Of a stretch of 64,000 nt of DNA, positions 38,090 to 47,239 are shown one piece after another. Within the stretch, counting starts at the first letter, position 1, and each line of letters starts with the position of its first letter. The DNA is from Flavobacteriaceae bacterium CP2B. Lineage in GTDB: Bacteria > Bacteroidota > Bacteroidia > Flavobacteriales > Flavobacteriaceae. The stretch spans positions 62,001 through 126,000 of the forward strand of contig LXTR01000008.1 of NCBI GenBank assembly GCA_001683825.1, read 5' to 3'. Below the pieces are notes generated by a model. The model was not told the origin of the DNA, did no database searches, and saw only the letters and a list, made by a program, of their open reading frames with translations. The translations under genes were made by a program, and so were the position numbers.

Positions 38090-38626
38090 ATGCGAAAGGA
38101 AGATTGTTTCTACCTGGGTAAAATTGTATCAAAGCATAGTTTTAGGGGGGAGGTACTGGTAAAACTGGATACCGACGAGCCTGAGATATACGAAAACATG
38201 GAATCAGTGTTTGTTTCATTGGGAAACAACCTGGTTCCATTTTTTATTGAGCAATGCCGCCTGCACAAATCGAGCCTGCTCCGGCTGCGGTTTGAGGAAA
38301 TTAACGATGAAGCCGGGGCCGACAGCATCATGGGGGCCCAACTCTACCTGCCCCTGAGCATGTTGCCCAAACTTTCGGGAAATAAATTCTACTACCACGA
38401 GGTAATTGGATTCAACCTGCAGGATGAGGTGCATGGCCCTATTGGCACCATTACCGGGATCAATGACCATGCCTCCCAGGCGCTTTTTGAAGCGGAAAAG
38501 GAGGGCCGTCAGTTGTTGGTCCCTATTAATGACGATATCATTACCAGGGTCGACCGCAAAAACAGGACCATCCATGTGAAGACCCCGGAGGGCCTGGTAG
38601 CCCTGTATTTGGGGGATTCTTTATAA
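38090..38626 (+). CDS. rimM: 16S rRNA processing protein RimM
   Basis: The 178-residue ribosome maturation factor binds S19 and helps assemble the 30S head. It shows the RimM N-terminal barrel (YLGKIVSKHSFRGEVLVKLD) and the PRC-barrel half (YYHEVIGFNLQDEVHGPIGT, then LVPINDDIITRVDRKNRTIH). The length is typical. It is the second gene of the rpsP operon. It converges with the isomerase-like gene at 38644, and there is no clear terminator in the 17 bases between them. Confidence 0.94.
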   Translation: MRKEDCFYLGKIVSKHSFRGEVLVKLDTDEPEIYENMESVFVSLGNNLVPFFIEQCRLHKSSLLRLRFEEINDEAGADSIMGAQLYLPLSMLPKLSGNKFYYHEVIGFNLQDEVHGPIGTITGINDHASQALFEAEKEGRQLLVPINDDIITRVDRKNRTIHVKTPEGLVALYLGDSL

Positions 38627-38643
38627 AGCCGGAGCCCGGCGGT

Positions 38644-39690
38644 TCAGCCAAGGGCTTGCCTGCAGAACTCCAGGCATTTTTTAACTTCCCCGACGGCGTC
38701 CGAACCTTCCGGGATGTCATATTCCAACTCAATCGTAGCCGGAAAGCTGTAGTTGTTTTTTTTCATCAATTGCAGGGCCCCGGCTATGGGGGTGTCCCCG
38801 CTGCCCCATGCGAGGTTGCCCTTGCCATGGGCGGGGGTTTGCCGGTCTTTCAGGTGCATGCTCCTGATTCGGTCATGGTGTTTCCGGATAATGCCTAACG
38901 GCGCTGGGTTGCCCGCTGCCACATAGTGCCCAAGGTCCAGGTTGAGGGCGTTGTAGGCCGATTGGTTCAGGGCGGTGTCCCAGAAGGTGGGCGTTTGCTG
39001 TTCATGCCCGTGGTACGCCACATATACCCCGTGTTTTTTGGCCAGCCTTCCCAATTTCATCGTGTGGGCATCATCCCCGGGATGTTCAAGGGTGACATGG
39101 CTGGCACCTAAGATTTTGGCGGTTTCCATCCCCCAGTGCATTTCCTGTTCCGTATTTTCCATGCCAAAAGCTGCAGGTTTAAAGGCATAGATGCGTACCC
39201 CCGCAGCATCGTACATGCTCCTGAATTCCCGGAACTTCCCCGGCGAAACCGAGGCCCGCCATTGCGCGACCTCTTTTCGGTAGGCGTCTGCCTGTTGCTG
39301 CATTTCCGCCAATTGCTTTTCTTCCCCGGCGTCAAGCTTCCCGACTTCGCGCTGTTTGCGCCTGAGGCCAAAATAGGCCCGGCGGTCCAGGGGGTTGTCG
39401 GGTTTCCCCGCAAAGGATTCCGCGGTGTCGCCCATGAGTTCGATAGCGCGCAGCCCGCTGTCCAGCACGTATTGCAGGATTGCCTCCGCGCTTTGGTCGG
39501 CCATGCTACGAAAAGAATAGGTAATCACGCCCAACGACACCCCGGCCGCCGGAGTGCCTGTATCTCCAATATGTTTCAGGATGGCGGGGGCGCCAAAAAG
39601 GGAAGAGCCCCCAAGGGCCGTTCCCGCAGCCACGGTGGCTGTGGTGCCAATAAATGTTCGCCTGCTAACGGCTTTCTTTGATGGTTCCAT
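38644..39690 (-). CDS. Tat-exported sugar phosphate isomerase/epimerase-like protein
   Basis: The 348-residue protein has a twin-arginine signal (KAVSRRTFIGTTATVAAGTA) and a xylose-isomerase-like TIM barrel (AP endonuclease 2 family): VITYSFRSM, GLRAIELMGD, HVTLEHPGDDAH, HGHEQQTP, LGHYVAAG and HLKDRQTP, with the Glu, His and Asp metal ligands in the usual places. The enzyme should act in the periplasm on a sugar or inositol derivative. It is next to a secreted dehydrogenase-like lipoprotein and a sulfatase, suggesting work on sulfated or uncommon sugars. The precise substrate is unknown. Confidence 0.85.
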   Translation of the reverse strand: MEPSKKAVSRRTFIGTTATVAAGTALGGSSLFGAPAILKHIGDTGTPAAGVSLGVITYSFRSMADQSAEAILQYVLDSGLRAIELMGDTAESFAGKPDNPLDRRAYFGLRRKQREVGKLDAGEEKQLAEMQQQADAYRKEVAQWRASVSPGKFREFRSMYDAAGVRIYAFKPAAFGMENTEQEMHWGMETAKILGASHVTLEHPGDDAHTMKLGRLAKKHGVYVAYHGHEQQTPTFWDTALNQSAYNALNLDLGHYVAAGNPAPLGIIRKHHDRIRSMHLKDRQTPAHGKGNLAWGSGDTPIAGALQLMKKNNYSFPATIELEYDIPEGSDAVGEVKKCLEFCRQALG

Positions 39691-39724
39691 GGATCCCGGT
39701 TTTTGGTTATATGGTCAGGGTTGT

Positions 39725-42535
39725 TTATTTCAGGTTTAGGTTTTCGCCCCCTGCATAGCCGTATATTTTTAACTGCCGCATGCTCCAGGGGATCACATCC
39801 GGGGAGTCTTCCGGAACGCCGGTCTGGGTGATCCGGATATAGCGGGCCTCCTCGGGGGAGAATACGATCAGTACTTCCTGGTTATCGGGCTGCCCCCTTG
39901 CTACCTCTTTCCAGGCTTTCCCGTCCATAGAAAGTTCCAGTGTATAAGCCCTGGGATAGGTCTGGACCGGGTCGGGCGCGTCGGGGCCCCAGCCTTTGCG
40001 GATGGGTGGGGCGTTAAAATGAAGCTCGGTCAACTGCCGCGCCTGCGGCAGGGCTATCTGGAACCACATGCCCGGGCGCTGGACTTCCCCGGTGCTCCAG
40101 CCTTCAAAATTAAAGGCCGCCCTGGGCGAAGCCGTCCCGCCAATGCGGGTAGGGGCGGTATGGCTGGCGCTGAGCTCCCAGGAAGGGTCCGGGGGAAGTA
40201 CCTGGGGCACCGAAGCCATCAGGGACGCAAAGTTATAAGGGCCATTTTGCCCTTTGGTCTGCTCGCGGACCCTGGCGACATCTTCCTTGTGGACCATTGA
40301 GGCCTCATTGGTCAACCCCACCCGAATATATGAACTGATGGCGGCAATCCATTCGTCAGACTGTTCGGCATTGCCCACCATGATCCCCGCGGGATAGGTC
40401 TTCCCGTCCAGGGGGCCTTCCAACCCCCTCAGGATTACCTTCATCACGTATTCGGGGTGCGACTGTACCCTGGGCGAACCGCGGAGCGAAGGTGCCATGA
40501 CCAGGCCATTGCCCAGGTCGGTCCCTGCCCCGTTGGGGCCGTGGCATTGGACACAGAGTTCGTTGAAGATCACCGAACCCTGCTCCAGCTTTTCGCGTTC
40601 CGCAGGGGTGAATTCCAGGCCGGCCACATCGCCAAAGCCCTGGCCTTCGGCTGGGTTCAGGATCTGTTCCCCCACCACTTGCACCCCCCTGGCGTTATGG
40701 GTAGCCATGGTAGACTTTACAAGGTCTCTAAGGGCTGGCAATTCCAGGTATTTTACGGTCAGCATCGCCTGTATGGCCACGCTGGCATCAGGGTCCTTTA
40801 GCAATCTGCGGTATTCCTTGACGAGGGCTTCCTGTCCTTTTTTATAAATGGATTCACTGGCACGTAAGGCCTGTATGCGCATCCTGGGGTTGGGGTCGCT
40901 GAGTAGTTCTGCAGCGAGGCCGGGGTCCAGGGCCCCCAGCCCTTCCAGGGTCCACAGGGCGTGGAAACGGGCGAGGAGCTTATTTTGGTTTCGCGCCAAC
41001 GCCTTGAGTTGGGGCACCACTGTCCTGTCTCCGGCCAGTACCAGCAACTGCTGGGCTTTGTCTCGCCACCATCCATTGGGGTGTTCCAGGTGTTTCACAA
41101 GGTCGGCAGGGGCCTCGTCGAACATCCGGGGACCCTGGGGATCCCGCTGGAAGTCTTTATGGGTGACCCGCCAGATACGGCCCAGGCCAATCACCTTGTC
41201 CAGTTGGTATTGTTCTATTTTGGCACGCAGGTAGGTGCCTTTCTGCGCCCATTGGCCTTCCTGTATAATGCCGTGGTACATGTCGGTCACGTAGAGGGTG
41301 CCATCCGGGGCGGTAGTCATGTCCACCGGCCTGAAAAGGGGGTCGGTAGAGCGGAGGAATTCGGATTTTTCGTCCTGGTAGACGTTATGGAGGGTCGTGA
41401 GCCCTTCCGCTACCACCGGGTTGATCCGGCGTACGATCCTGGCCACCGGTTCCCCGTAGAAATACTGCCCGTAGAGGTCCCGGGGCAGGCGGTCTCCCCG
41501 GAAAACATCGTTGCCGGCGGCCCCGGTCACCCGGTTCAGTGAGCCGTCGGGTTGGCGGACCTCGTCCATGCCCCCCTGCATGTCGGCTATTTTCACAGGG
41601 GCCCCCCAGGGGACTTCAAAACCTTCGGCAAATTCGTTTTCCACCTTAAAATTCCCGTAATGGATGGGGAATTGGAAATAGGAGGGGAGGCCACTGGCCC
41701 CGCCCTGGAACCAGAGTTTGCCGTCGTCATCGTGGGTAATGCCCCACTGGGCGCGGTTGTACCCGGTATTTTCCCGGATGACCCCCCCGGGGGTTTCCCT
41801 CACCCGGAATGCGTTTACCGTGCTGTACAGCCAGTTGTCCATCCCCCAGTACATAAAGGCCTGCTGGTGCTCTACATTGCCCGACCTGCCGTATTTGTTG
41901 GTGAAAAACTCCTTTTTATCGGCCACCCCGTCCCCATTGGTATCCGTGTATTTGTACACATTGTCGGCATCCGATTCCATGGTCAGGACGCAGTCCTTTC
42001 CATAGGGCAATACAAAGCGGGGAAAAATGAGGCTGTCTATAAAGGTGGTGCCGCTTTCGTAGACCCCGTCCTGGTCTTTGTCCTCCCAACGCGAAATGCG
42101 GCTGACAGGTTCCAGGGTGCCGTCTGAATCGGCGGTGAGCATATAGGTGCGCAATTCCAGCACATACATGCGGCCATTGCCGTCAAAGGCAATCGCCCCC
42201 GGCTGGGCTATCTGGGGTTCCGTAAGGACCGGCTCTATGGAATAGCCCGGCGGTAGCAGGAATTTCCGGGCTTGTTCCTGCGGGTGGAGGGGTAATACCG
42301 GCGGTTTGGGATCCAGGTCGATGTCCTTCCAGTTCTCATCTTCCGGATCGGCATCTTCGGGCAGGGTGACGCGGGGAAGGGTGTCTGACATGGAACTAAT
42401 GACCTTATCCACCGGGTTGATTTCTTTTTCGGCAGGGGCACAACAAATCAAGGTTAACAGGAGGCCGCCAATACCCAGCAGGGGCAAGGTCTTTCTCTGT
42501 GCGATTCTGGGGGCAACGGTTTCAGGGGGTTTCAT
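39725..42535 (-). CDS. lipoprotein dehydrogenase: glucose dehydrogenase-like propeller, HEAT repeats, cytochrome c, C-terminal discoidin-like domain
   Basis: From the ATG at 42535 the product has about 936 residues and a lipobox (LLLTLICCAP). The order is: beta-propeller with GAIAFDGNGRMYVLELRTYM and DMTTAPDGTLYVTDMYHGI (DUF7133/PQQ-dehydrogenase-like), HEAT repeats (LARFHALWTLEGLGALDPGL), a c-type cytochrome with CVQCH near residue 660 and a later Met ligand, and a carbohydrate-binding F5/8-like end (YTLELSMDGKAWKEVARGQP). Such proteins are common in Planctomycetes and marine Bacteroidota, and are thought to oxidise sugars and pass electrons through the heme. I infer that it acts with the neighbouring isomerase and sulfatase. 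A start 13 codons upstream would place extra residues before the signal and was rejected. Confidence 0.85.
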   Translation of the reverse strand: MKPPETVAPRIAQRKTLPLLGIGGLLLTLICCAPAEKEINPVDKVISSMSDTLPRVTLPEDADPEDENWKDIDLDPKPPVLPLHPQEQARKFLLPPGYSIEPVLTEPQIAQPGAIAFDGNGRMYVLELRTYMLTADSDGTLEPVSRISRWEDKDQDGVYESGTTFIDSLIFPRFVLPYGKDCVLTMESDADNVYKYTDTNGDGVADKKEFFTNKYGRSGNVEHQQAFMYWGMDNWLYSTVNAFRVRETPGGVIRENTGYNRAQWGITHDDDGKLWFQGGASGLPSYFQFPIHYGNFKVENEFAEGFEVPWGAPVKIADMQGGMDEVRQPDGSLNRVTGAAGNDVFRGDRLPRDLYGQYFYGEPVARIVRRINPVVAEGLTTLHNVYQDEKSEFLRSTDPLFRPVDMTTAPDGTLYVTDMYHGIIQEGQWAQKGTYLRAKIEQYQLDKVIGLGRIWRVTHKDFQRDPQGPRMFDEAPADLVKHLEHPNGWWRDKAQQLLVLAGDRTVVPQLKALARNQNKLLARFHALWTLEGLGALDPGLAAELLSDPNPRMRIQALRASESIYKKGQEALVKEYRRLLKDPDASVAIQAMLTVKYLELPALRDLVKSTMATHNARGVQVVGEQILNPAEGQGFGDVAGLEFTPAEREKLEQGSVIFNELCVQCHGPNGAGTDLGNGLVMAPSLRGSPRVQSHPEYVMKVILRGLEGPLDGKTYPAGIMVGNAEQSDEWIAAISSYIRVGLTNEASMVHKEDVARVREQTKGQNGPYNFASLMASVPQVLPPDPSWELSASHTAPTRIGGTASPRAAFNFEGWSTGEVQRPGMWFQIALPQARQLTELHFNAPPIRKGWGPDAPDPVQTYPRAYTLELSMDGKAWKEVARGQPDNQEVLIVFSPEEARYIRITQTGVPEDSPDVIPWSMRQLKIYGYAGGENLNLK

Positions 42536-42768
42536 CAATAGGTTGGTTTTAGGCCCGGGCGCATATGCACGCAATGAAAATTAAAACGATTCAGGGGATT
42601 ACGCAATTTTTTTGATGGAGTGAACAAATATGGTGTGATAATGACAAATTTGTATAATATGGGGGCCATTTTCCATGCGTCAATCGGGCTATTTTAGTAC
42701 TTTATGGCGGTCTGTGGGTACATGGGCTGCCGGTGGTAATCACGAACCTGATTTATTGGCCTGTAACG

Positions 42769-44199
42769 ATGCGAATTGTCTTTCTTATTTTTTTGGGGGT
42801 GTGCCTTTCGGCCTGTATGGCTATAGCCGATAAGATAAAACCCGATGGTTCCACCCCGCCCAATGTGGTCCTGATATTTACCGATGACCAGGGGTACCGT
42901 GACGTAGGCGTTTTTGGGGCCCCCGATATAATGACCCCACACCTGGACCGTATGGCGGCCCAGGGGGTTAGGCTCAGCAGTTATTATGCGGCCCAGGCCA
43001 TTTGTTCGGCTTCCCGTGCCGCGCTGCTTACCGGATGCTACCCGAACCGGATAGGCATCCATAACGCCTTTATGCCCAATAGCCCGGTAGGCCTCAATCC
43101 TGCGGAGACCACCCTGGCCGAAATGCTGAAAGCCAGGGGCTACGCTACCGCTATTTTCGGGAAATGGCACCTGGGAGACCATCCGGGGTTCATGCCGCTT
43201 AAACAGGGGTTTGATGAATATTTTGGGATCCCCTATTCCAATGATATGTGGCCCTTGCACCCCCAACAGGGGACGGTTTTTAACTTTGGCCCCCTGCCCT
43301 TGTACGAGAATGAGACCATCATAGACACCCTGACCGATCAGTCGGCCCTCACGACACAGATCACCGAACGCAGTGTCGACTTTATCAACCGCCATAAGGA
43401 ACAGCCTTTTTTCCTCTATGTTCCACATCCACAACCCCACGTGCCCCTTTTTGTTTCCGGAAAATTCAAAGGGAAGTCCAAAGCCGGCCTCTATGGAGAT
43501 GTCATCATGGAAATAGACTGGTCCGTGGGGCAGATCCTGCAGGCCCTGGAAGATAACGGGCTCGACGACAATACGGTAGTGGTCTTTACCTCGGACAACG
43601 GCCCCTGGCTGGCCTATGGCAACCATGCCGGCAGCGCCTTGCCATTTCGGCAGGGGAAGGGTACGGCCTGGGAAGGCGGGCATCGCGAACCCTTTATCAT
43701 TCGGTTTCCGGGGAAACTCAAGGGCGGCCGTGTATTGGACGACCCGGTGATGGCTATAGACCTGCTGCCTACCATTGCTGAAATTACGGGAAGTACCCTC
43801 CCTGCGCAGCCCATAGATGGCAAGAGTGCCTGGAAGCTATTGCAGGGTACGTCTGCACCGGGTCCGCAACAAGCGTATTTCTTCTATTCTGGGGTAAACG
43901 AACTGCACGCGGTGCGCAGGGGGCCCTGGAAATTGTATTTCCCCCATACCTACCGGACCATGGAGGGGCAGCAGCCAGGCAAGGATGGCATGCCCGGGGA
44001 ATACCGCTATGTGACCCTGGAGCAACCGGTCCTTTTTAACCTGGAGGAAGACCCGGGCGAAACTCGTGATGTGGCGGCCGCCCACCCGGAAGAGGTGGGG
44101 GAGCTGAACGCGTTGGCCGATGCCATGCGGGAACGTTTGGGGGACCGGTTAAAAGGGGTAGAAGGCACAGAGAACAGGGACGCGGGAACCCTGCCATAA
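42769..44199 (+). CDS. sulfatase (formylglycine-dependent, arylsulfatase A-like)
   Basis: The 476-residue enzyme is exported (MRIVFLIFLGVCLSAC; likely lipoprotein, the Cys being the lipid site), so the upstream in-frame start at 42733 is not used. It shows PNVVLIFTDDQGYRDVG (metal ligands D-D), the modification motif CSASR with C79 converted to formylglycine, GKWHLGDHPG, and the C-terminal metal motif FTSDNGP. The variant C-x-A-x-R in place of the classical C-x-P-x-R still fits the anaerobic-type maturase. It is divergent from the dehydrogenase-like gene, a pair that probably degrades a sulfated polysaccharide. The substrate is unknown. Confidence 0.93.
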   Translation: MRIVFLIFLGVCLSACMAIADKIKPDGSTPPNVVLIFTDDQGYRDVGVFGAPDIMTPHLDRMAAQGVRLSSYYAAQAICSASRAALLTGCYPNRIGIHNAFMPNSPVGLNPAETTLAEMLKARGYATAIFGKWHLGDHPGFMPLKQGFDEYFGIPYSNDMWPLHPQQGTVFNFGPLPLYENETIIDTLTDQSALTTQITERSVDFINRHKEQPFFLYVPHPQPHVPLFVSGKFKGKSKAGLYGDVIMEIDWSVGQILQALEDNGLDDNTVVVFTSDNGPWLAYGNHAGSALPFRQGKGTAWEGGHREPFIIRFPGKLKGGRVLDDPVMAIDLLPTIAEITGSTLPAQPIDGKSAWKLLQGTSAPGPQQAYFFYSGVNELHAVRRGPWKLYFPHTYRTMEGQQPGKDGMPGEYRYVTLEQPVLFNLEEDPGETRDVAAAHPEEVGELNALADAMRERLGDRLKGVEGTENRDAGTLP

Positions 44200-44222
44200 A
44201 CCCCGGTCAAAACAACAGGAGT

Positions 44223-44948
44223 ATGAGCCAAAAGGCCGATCAACCTTTCCGGTTTAAACAGTTTGCCATCCGCCAGGACCGTTGTGCCATGAAGGTAGGT
44301 ACAGACGGGGTGCTGCTGGGGGCCTGGGCCGGCGTGCAGGAGGATGCCTCGGCTATCCTGGACATAGGCGCGGGTACCGGGTTGTTGGCCCTTATGCTCG
44401 CCCAGCGCAGTGGCGCGTCACTCATAGATGCCGTGGAAATAGAAGGGGACGCCTATGAACAGTGTGTGGAAAATTTTGAAGCCTCGCCATGGGCCGACCG
44501 GCTGTTTTGCTACCATGCGGGCCTGGGGGAATTTGCCGAAGAAATGGATACCACCTATGACCTCATTGTATCCAACCCCCCCTTTTATTCAGAAACCGTT
44601 TCCAGTGGCAGGGCGAGCAGGGACCGGGCCCGGCAAAATAGCGCGCTTCCCTTTGAGCACTTGCTGGAAGGGGTCTCCACCTTACTTTCCAATACGGGGC
44701 GTTTCAGTACCATCGTCCCCTACAAGGAGGAAGTCCGTATGCTGGCGCTGGCAGCAGCGCGGTCCTTGTACCCGGTGCGGGTCACCCGGGTACGGGGCAA
44801 CCCGGGATCCCCGCTGAAAAGGACCCTAATGGAATTAAGCTTTTCCCCGGGGGGTACGGCCATGGATGAATTGACCATTGAAGTAGGCCGCCACAGGTAC
44901 ACAGAAGCATACAAGCGGCTTACGGCGGATTTCTACCTCAAAATGTAG
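44223..44948 (+). CDS. trmN6: tRNA1(Val) (adenine(37)-N6)-methyltransferase
   Basis: The 241-residue class I methyltransferase has the SAM motif LDIGAGTGLLAL and the N6-adenine motif NPPF (DLIVSNPPFYS). The start FRFKQFAIRQDRCAMKVGTD is characteristic of TrmN6/YfiC. It should modify A37 of tRNA-Val. The gene follows the sulfatase by 23 bases, and its 3' end overlaps the convergent hydrolase gene by 16 bases. Confidence 0.88.
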   Translation: MSQKADQPFRFKQFAIRQDRCAMKVGTDGVLLGAWAGVQEDASAILDIGAGTGLLALMLAQRSGASLIDAVEIEGDAYEQCVENFEASPWADRLFCYHAGLGEFAEEMDTTYDLIVSNPPFYSETVSSGRASRDRARQNSALPFEHLLEGVSTLLSNTGRFSTIVPYKEEVRMLALAAARSLYPVRVTRVRGNPGSPLKRTLMELSFSPGGTAMDELTIEVGRHRYTEAYKRLTADFYLKM

Positions 44949-45829
44949 GGCGATGCCTGCCGCTTCAGGGGCCTGGTCAGGCAGGTGGGGCCGCCCCCTC
45001 CCTTGATGCTTATTTCCTTCCCCGAATAGGTCAAAACCTCAAAGCCTTTTTTCCTTAGCGCCCCCTGGGTTTTCGGATTTCCGGACACCATGATACAGGT
45101 GCCGGGCGAAATTGCAAGCACATTGCAAGCCATGGAATCAAATTCTTCTTCCGGTACCTCGACCAATTGGTATCCCATGGCAAGCAGGGTGTTCCTGAAG
45201 GCGATAGGCAGCAGGGGCGAATAGACCACTGCCGTATTTTTGGCCACCGGGCTGATGGCAGACATGAGGTGGAATACGTCTCCGGGCCCTTTATAATGGG
45301 GTAGTTCCACGACGAGTACCTGGATGGGGTAAGGCGCCAGCATGGTTTTTAACTGGGCGATGCCCTCCGGGTTGGTGCGGTAACTGTGGGCCACAGCCAG
45401 GGTCTGGCTATCCAGCCAGGCCACATCGCCTCCCTCCAGGGTCCCCGGGGGTGTTATACGCCCAAGGACAGGGATGGATTGCGAACGATAGTAGGCCTCG
45501 TGTACCCCCGGTTCTTTTCTTCTCCCGGGTTTGCCCATTTGGCAGAGGATGACCCCGTAATTTGTGACAATGGAGGCATCGCGGCTGTATAGGGCATCGG
45601 TAGAAGTCGCAACGGAGGGTGGCAGGTACTCACACGTAACGCCCCGCCCCAGGAGCAGCTTTTCAAAGGCATCGTATTCATTGAGGGCCTTTTCATAATC
45701 GGGGCAGCAGGTGTAGTTTAATGCCTGCCATTCGGCCTTTAGCTTTTCCTGACTGGCAAAGGCATGCCGCACGGGGTTGAGCAGCACCGATACCAGAGGA
45801 AGGTATTCTGAATGGGAACTGAAAGACAT
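44933..45829 (-). CDS. arginine deiminase/dimethylargininase-family hydrolase
   Basis: The protein of 298 residues (start at 45829; the larger frame upstream lies in the permease and is not used) belongs to the guanidino-group-modifying superfamily: SVLLNPVRHAF, DASIVTNYG, TLEGGDVAWLD (substrate binding), a histidine in VFHLMSAI, and the catalytic cysteine C283 in GGGPTCLTRP. It could hydrolyse arginine, methylarginine or agmatine. It is 11 bases downstream of an AdiC-like permease gene, so transport of arginine or agmatine and hydrolysis may be coupled. The exact substrate cannot be set from sequence. Confidence 0.82.
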   Translation of the reverse strand: MSFSSHSEYLPLVSVLLNPVRHAFASQEKLKAEWQALNYTCCPDYEKALNEYDAFEKLLLGRGVTCEYLPPSVATSTDALYSRDASIVTNYGVILCQMGKPGRRKEPGVHEAYYRSQSIPVLGRITPPGTLEGGDVAWLDSQTLAVAHSYRTNPEGIAQLKTMLAPYPIQVLVVELPHYKGPGDVFHLMSAISPVAKNTAVVYSPLLPIAFRNTLLAMGYQLVEVPEEEFDSMACNVLAISPGTCIMVSGNPKTQGALRKKGFEVLTYSGKEISIKGGGGPTCLTRPLKRQASPYILR

Positions 45830-45840
45830 GGGTCCGTGCT

Positions 45841-47154
45841 TTACTCCTTGCGGTTTTTCCATTTGATCCAAACATAAAAGGGAATCCCGCACATCATAAG
45901 GATAAAGCCATAGAACACCGAGGTTTCCCCTGCGCCAAACAACCCCCAGATAGTGTAGAGGAAAGCCCCCCCGCCGACAAATATGATGGGCCACCACAGG
46001 GAGCGGGTGAGCCGGCGGCGTGTGACAAGCATAAGGTAAGCGGAAGCGGAAAAGAGGTAGGGAACCAGGGCACAAAAGGTGCCCAGCAGGATCATAAAAC
46101 GGAACTGCTCCACCAGCCCGTCGCTGAAGTTCATCAGCATGAGCAGGGAGGTCAGGATGCTGCCCACGATGATCCCCATAAAGGGGGTCCCGTGTTTGTT
46201 CACCCGCGAGAAAAAGAGCGGGAATAATTTGTCATCCGCGGTCGCCTTGGGGACCTGCCCCACCAGCAAGATCCAGCCGTTCAGTGCGCCAAAAGCGCTG
46301 ATGGCGGCCCCGGCGGCCACCAAATCGCGGCCCCAATCCCCGGTGATGATCCCCATGGCATCGGCAAAGGGGGCCGCGGAAACGGCCAGTTCGTCCATGG
46401 GGATCATTCCCATGACCGCGATCGTGCTGAAAATGTAAACCACGGTAACGAAAAGGGTCCCCAGCATCGTGGCTTTGGGAATGGTCTTCTCGGGGTCTTT
46501 GATGTTTCCTGCCGGGACCGAGGCACTTTCCATGCCCAAAAAGGCGAAGAGGGTCAGGGTGGCCGTGGTGGCGAGGGCCACCATGGGGTTGTCCCCACTG
46601 GCATTGAAGGGGATAAAGTTGTTGATGTCAAAAAAGAAAAACCCGCCAACGGTCACGATCAGTATGGGCACAATTTTAAGGAGCGTAGTGGTCAACTGCA
46701 TTCTGCCGCTGTCCCGTACCCCGCGTGAATTCACCCAAACCAGGAACCACACGGCCCCAAGGCCTGCCAGTACAGCCCAAATACGGTTCTCGCCAAGGAT
46801 AGGGAATAAGATGCTCATGGCACTGACAAAGGCAATGGCGATGGCGGCGATGGAAACCCAGATGGAAATCCAATACCCCCAGGCGATCAGGAAGCCCATG
46901 AAATCGCCAAAGGCCAGTTGGGTATAGGCGTAGGGCCCGCCACTTTTAGAGCCGACCAGCGTGCTGAGTTTGCTGAAGACCCGCGCGAGCAACAAGGCCC
47001 CTATGGCCGAGGCAATCCACCCCAGGATGCTGATCCCGCCAAACGCGGCCAGCGTCGCGGGAATCAGGAAAATGCCCGCCCCGATCATGTTTCCGACCAC
47101 CAGGGAGGTGCTCATCCAGAGCCCCATTTTTTTGCCATCTCCTTGGTCCGACAT
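45841..47154 (-). CDS. APC-superfamily amino acid permease, AdiC-like
   Basis: The 437-residue protein has 12 predicted membrane helices. The N-terminal unwound helix motif GNMIGAGIFLIPATLAAFGG and the SGGPYAY segment are those of amino acid/polyamine antiporters, and TLFAFLGMESASVPAG resembles AdiC (arginine:agmatine). It is followed by the arginine-hydrolase-like gene, which suggests import of arginine-type substrates. Antiport versus symport is not decidable from sequence. The start is 85 bases from the divergent Rieske gene. Confidence 0.88.
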   Translation of the reverse strand: MSDQGDGKKMGLWMSTSLVVGNMIGAGIFLIPATLAAFGGISILGWIASAIGALLLARVFSKLSTLVGSKSGGPYAYTQLAFGDFMGFLIAWGYWISIWVSIAAIAIAFVSAMSILFPILGENRIWAVLAGLGAVWFLVWVNSRGVRDSGRMQLTTTLLKIVPILIVTVGGFFFFDINNFIPFNASGDNPMVALATTATLTLFAFLGMESASVPAGNIKDPEKTIPKATMLGTLFVTVVYIFSTIAVMGMIPMDELAVSAAPFADAMGIITGDWGRDLVAAGAAISAFGALNGWILLVGQVPKATADDKLFPLFFSRVNKHGTPFMGIIVGSILTSLLMLMNFSDGLVEQFRFMILLGTFCALVPYLFSASAYLMLVTRRRLTRSLWWPIIFVGGGAFLYTIWGLFGAGETSVFYGFILMMCGIPFYVWIKWKNRKE

Positions 47155-47239
47155 ACTACAGGGCCCTTAAAAAATTATCAGGATTAATTTGGTACATTTG
47201 GTCAGTTACTTCCCGCTGAATGTACAAATAATATTGGTA

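Noticed and set aside
45830-46075. Upstream extension of the arginine-hydrolase frame
   Set aside because: It overlaps the permease gene in another frame and has no family similarity; the ATG at 45829 gives the normal family start.
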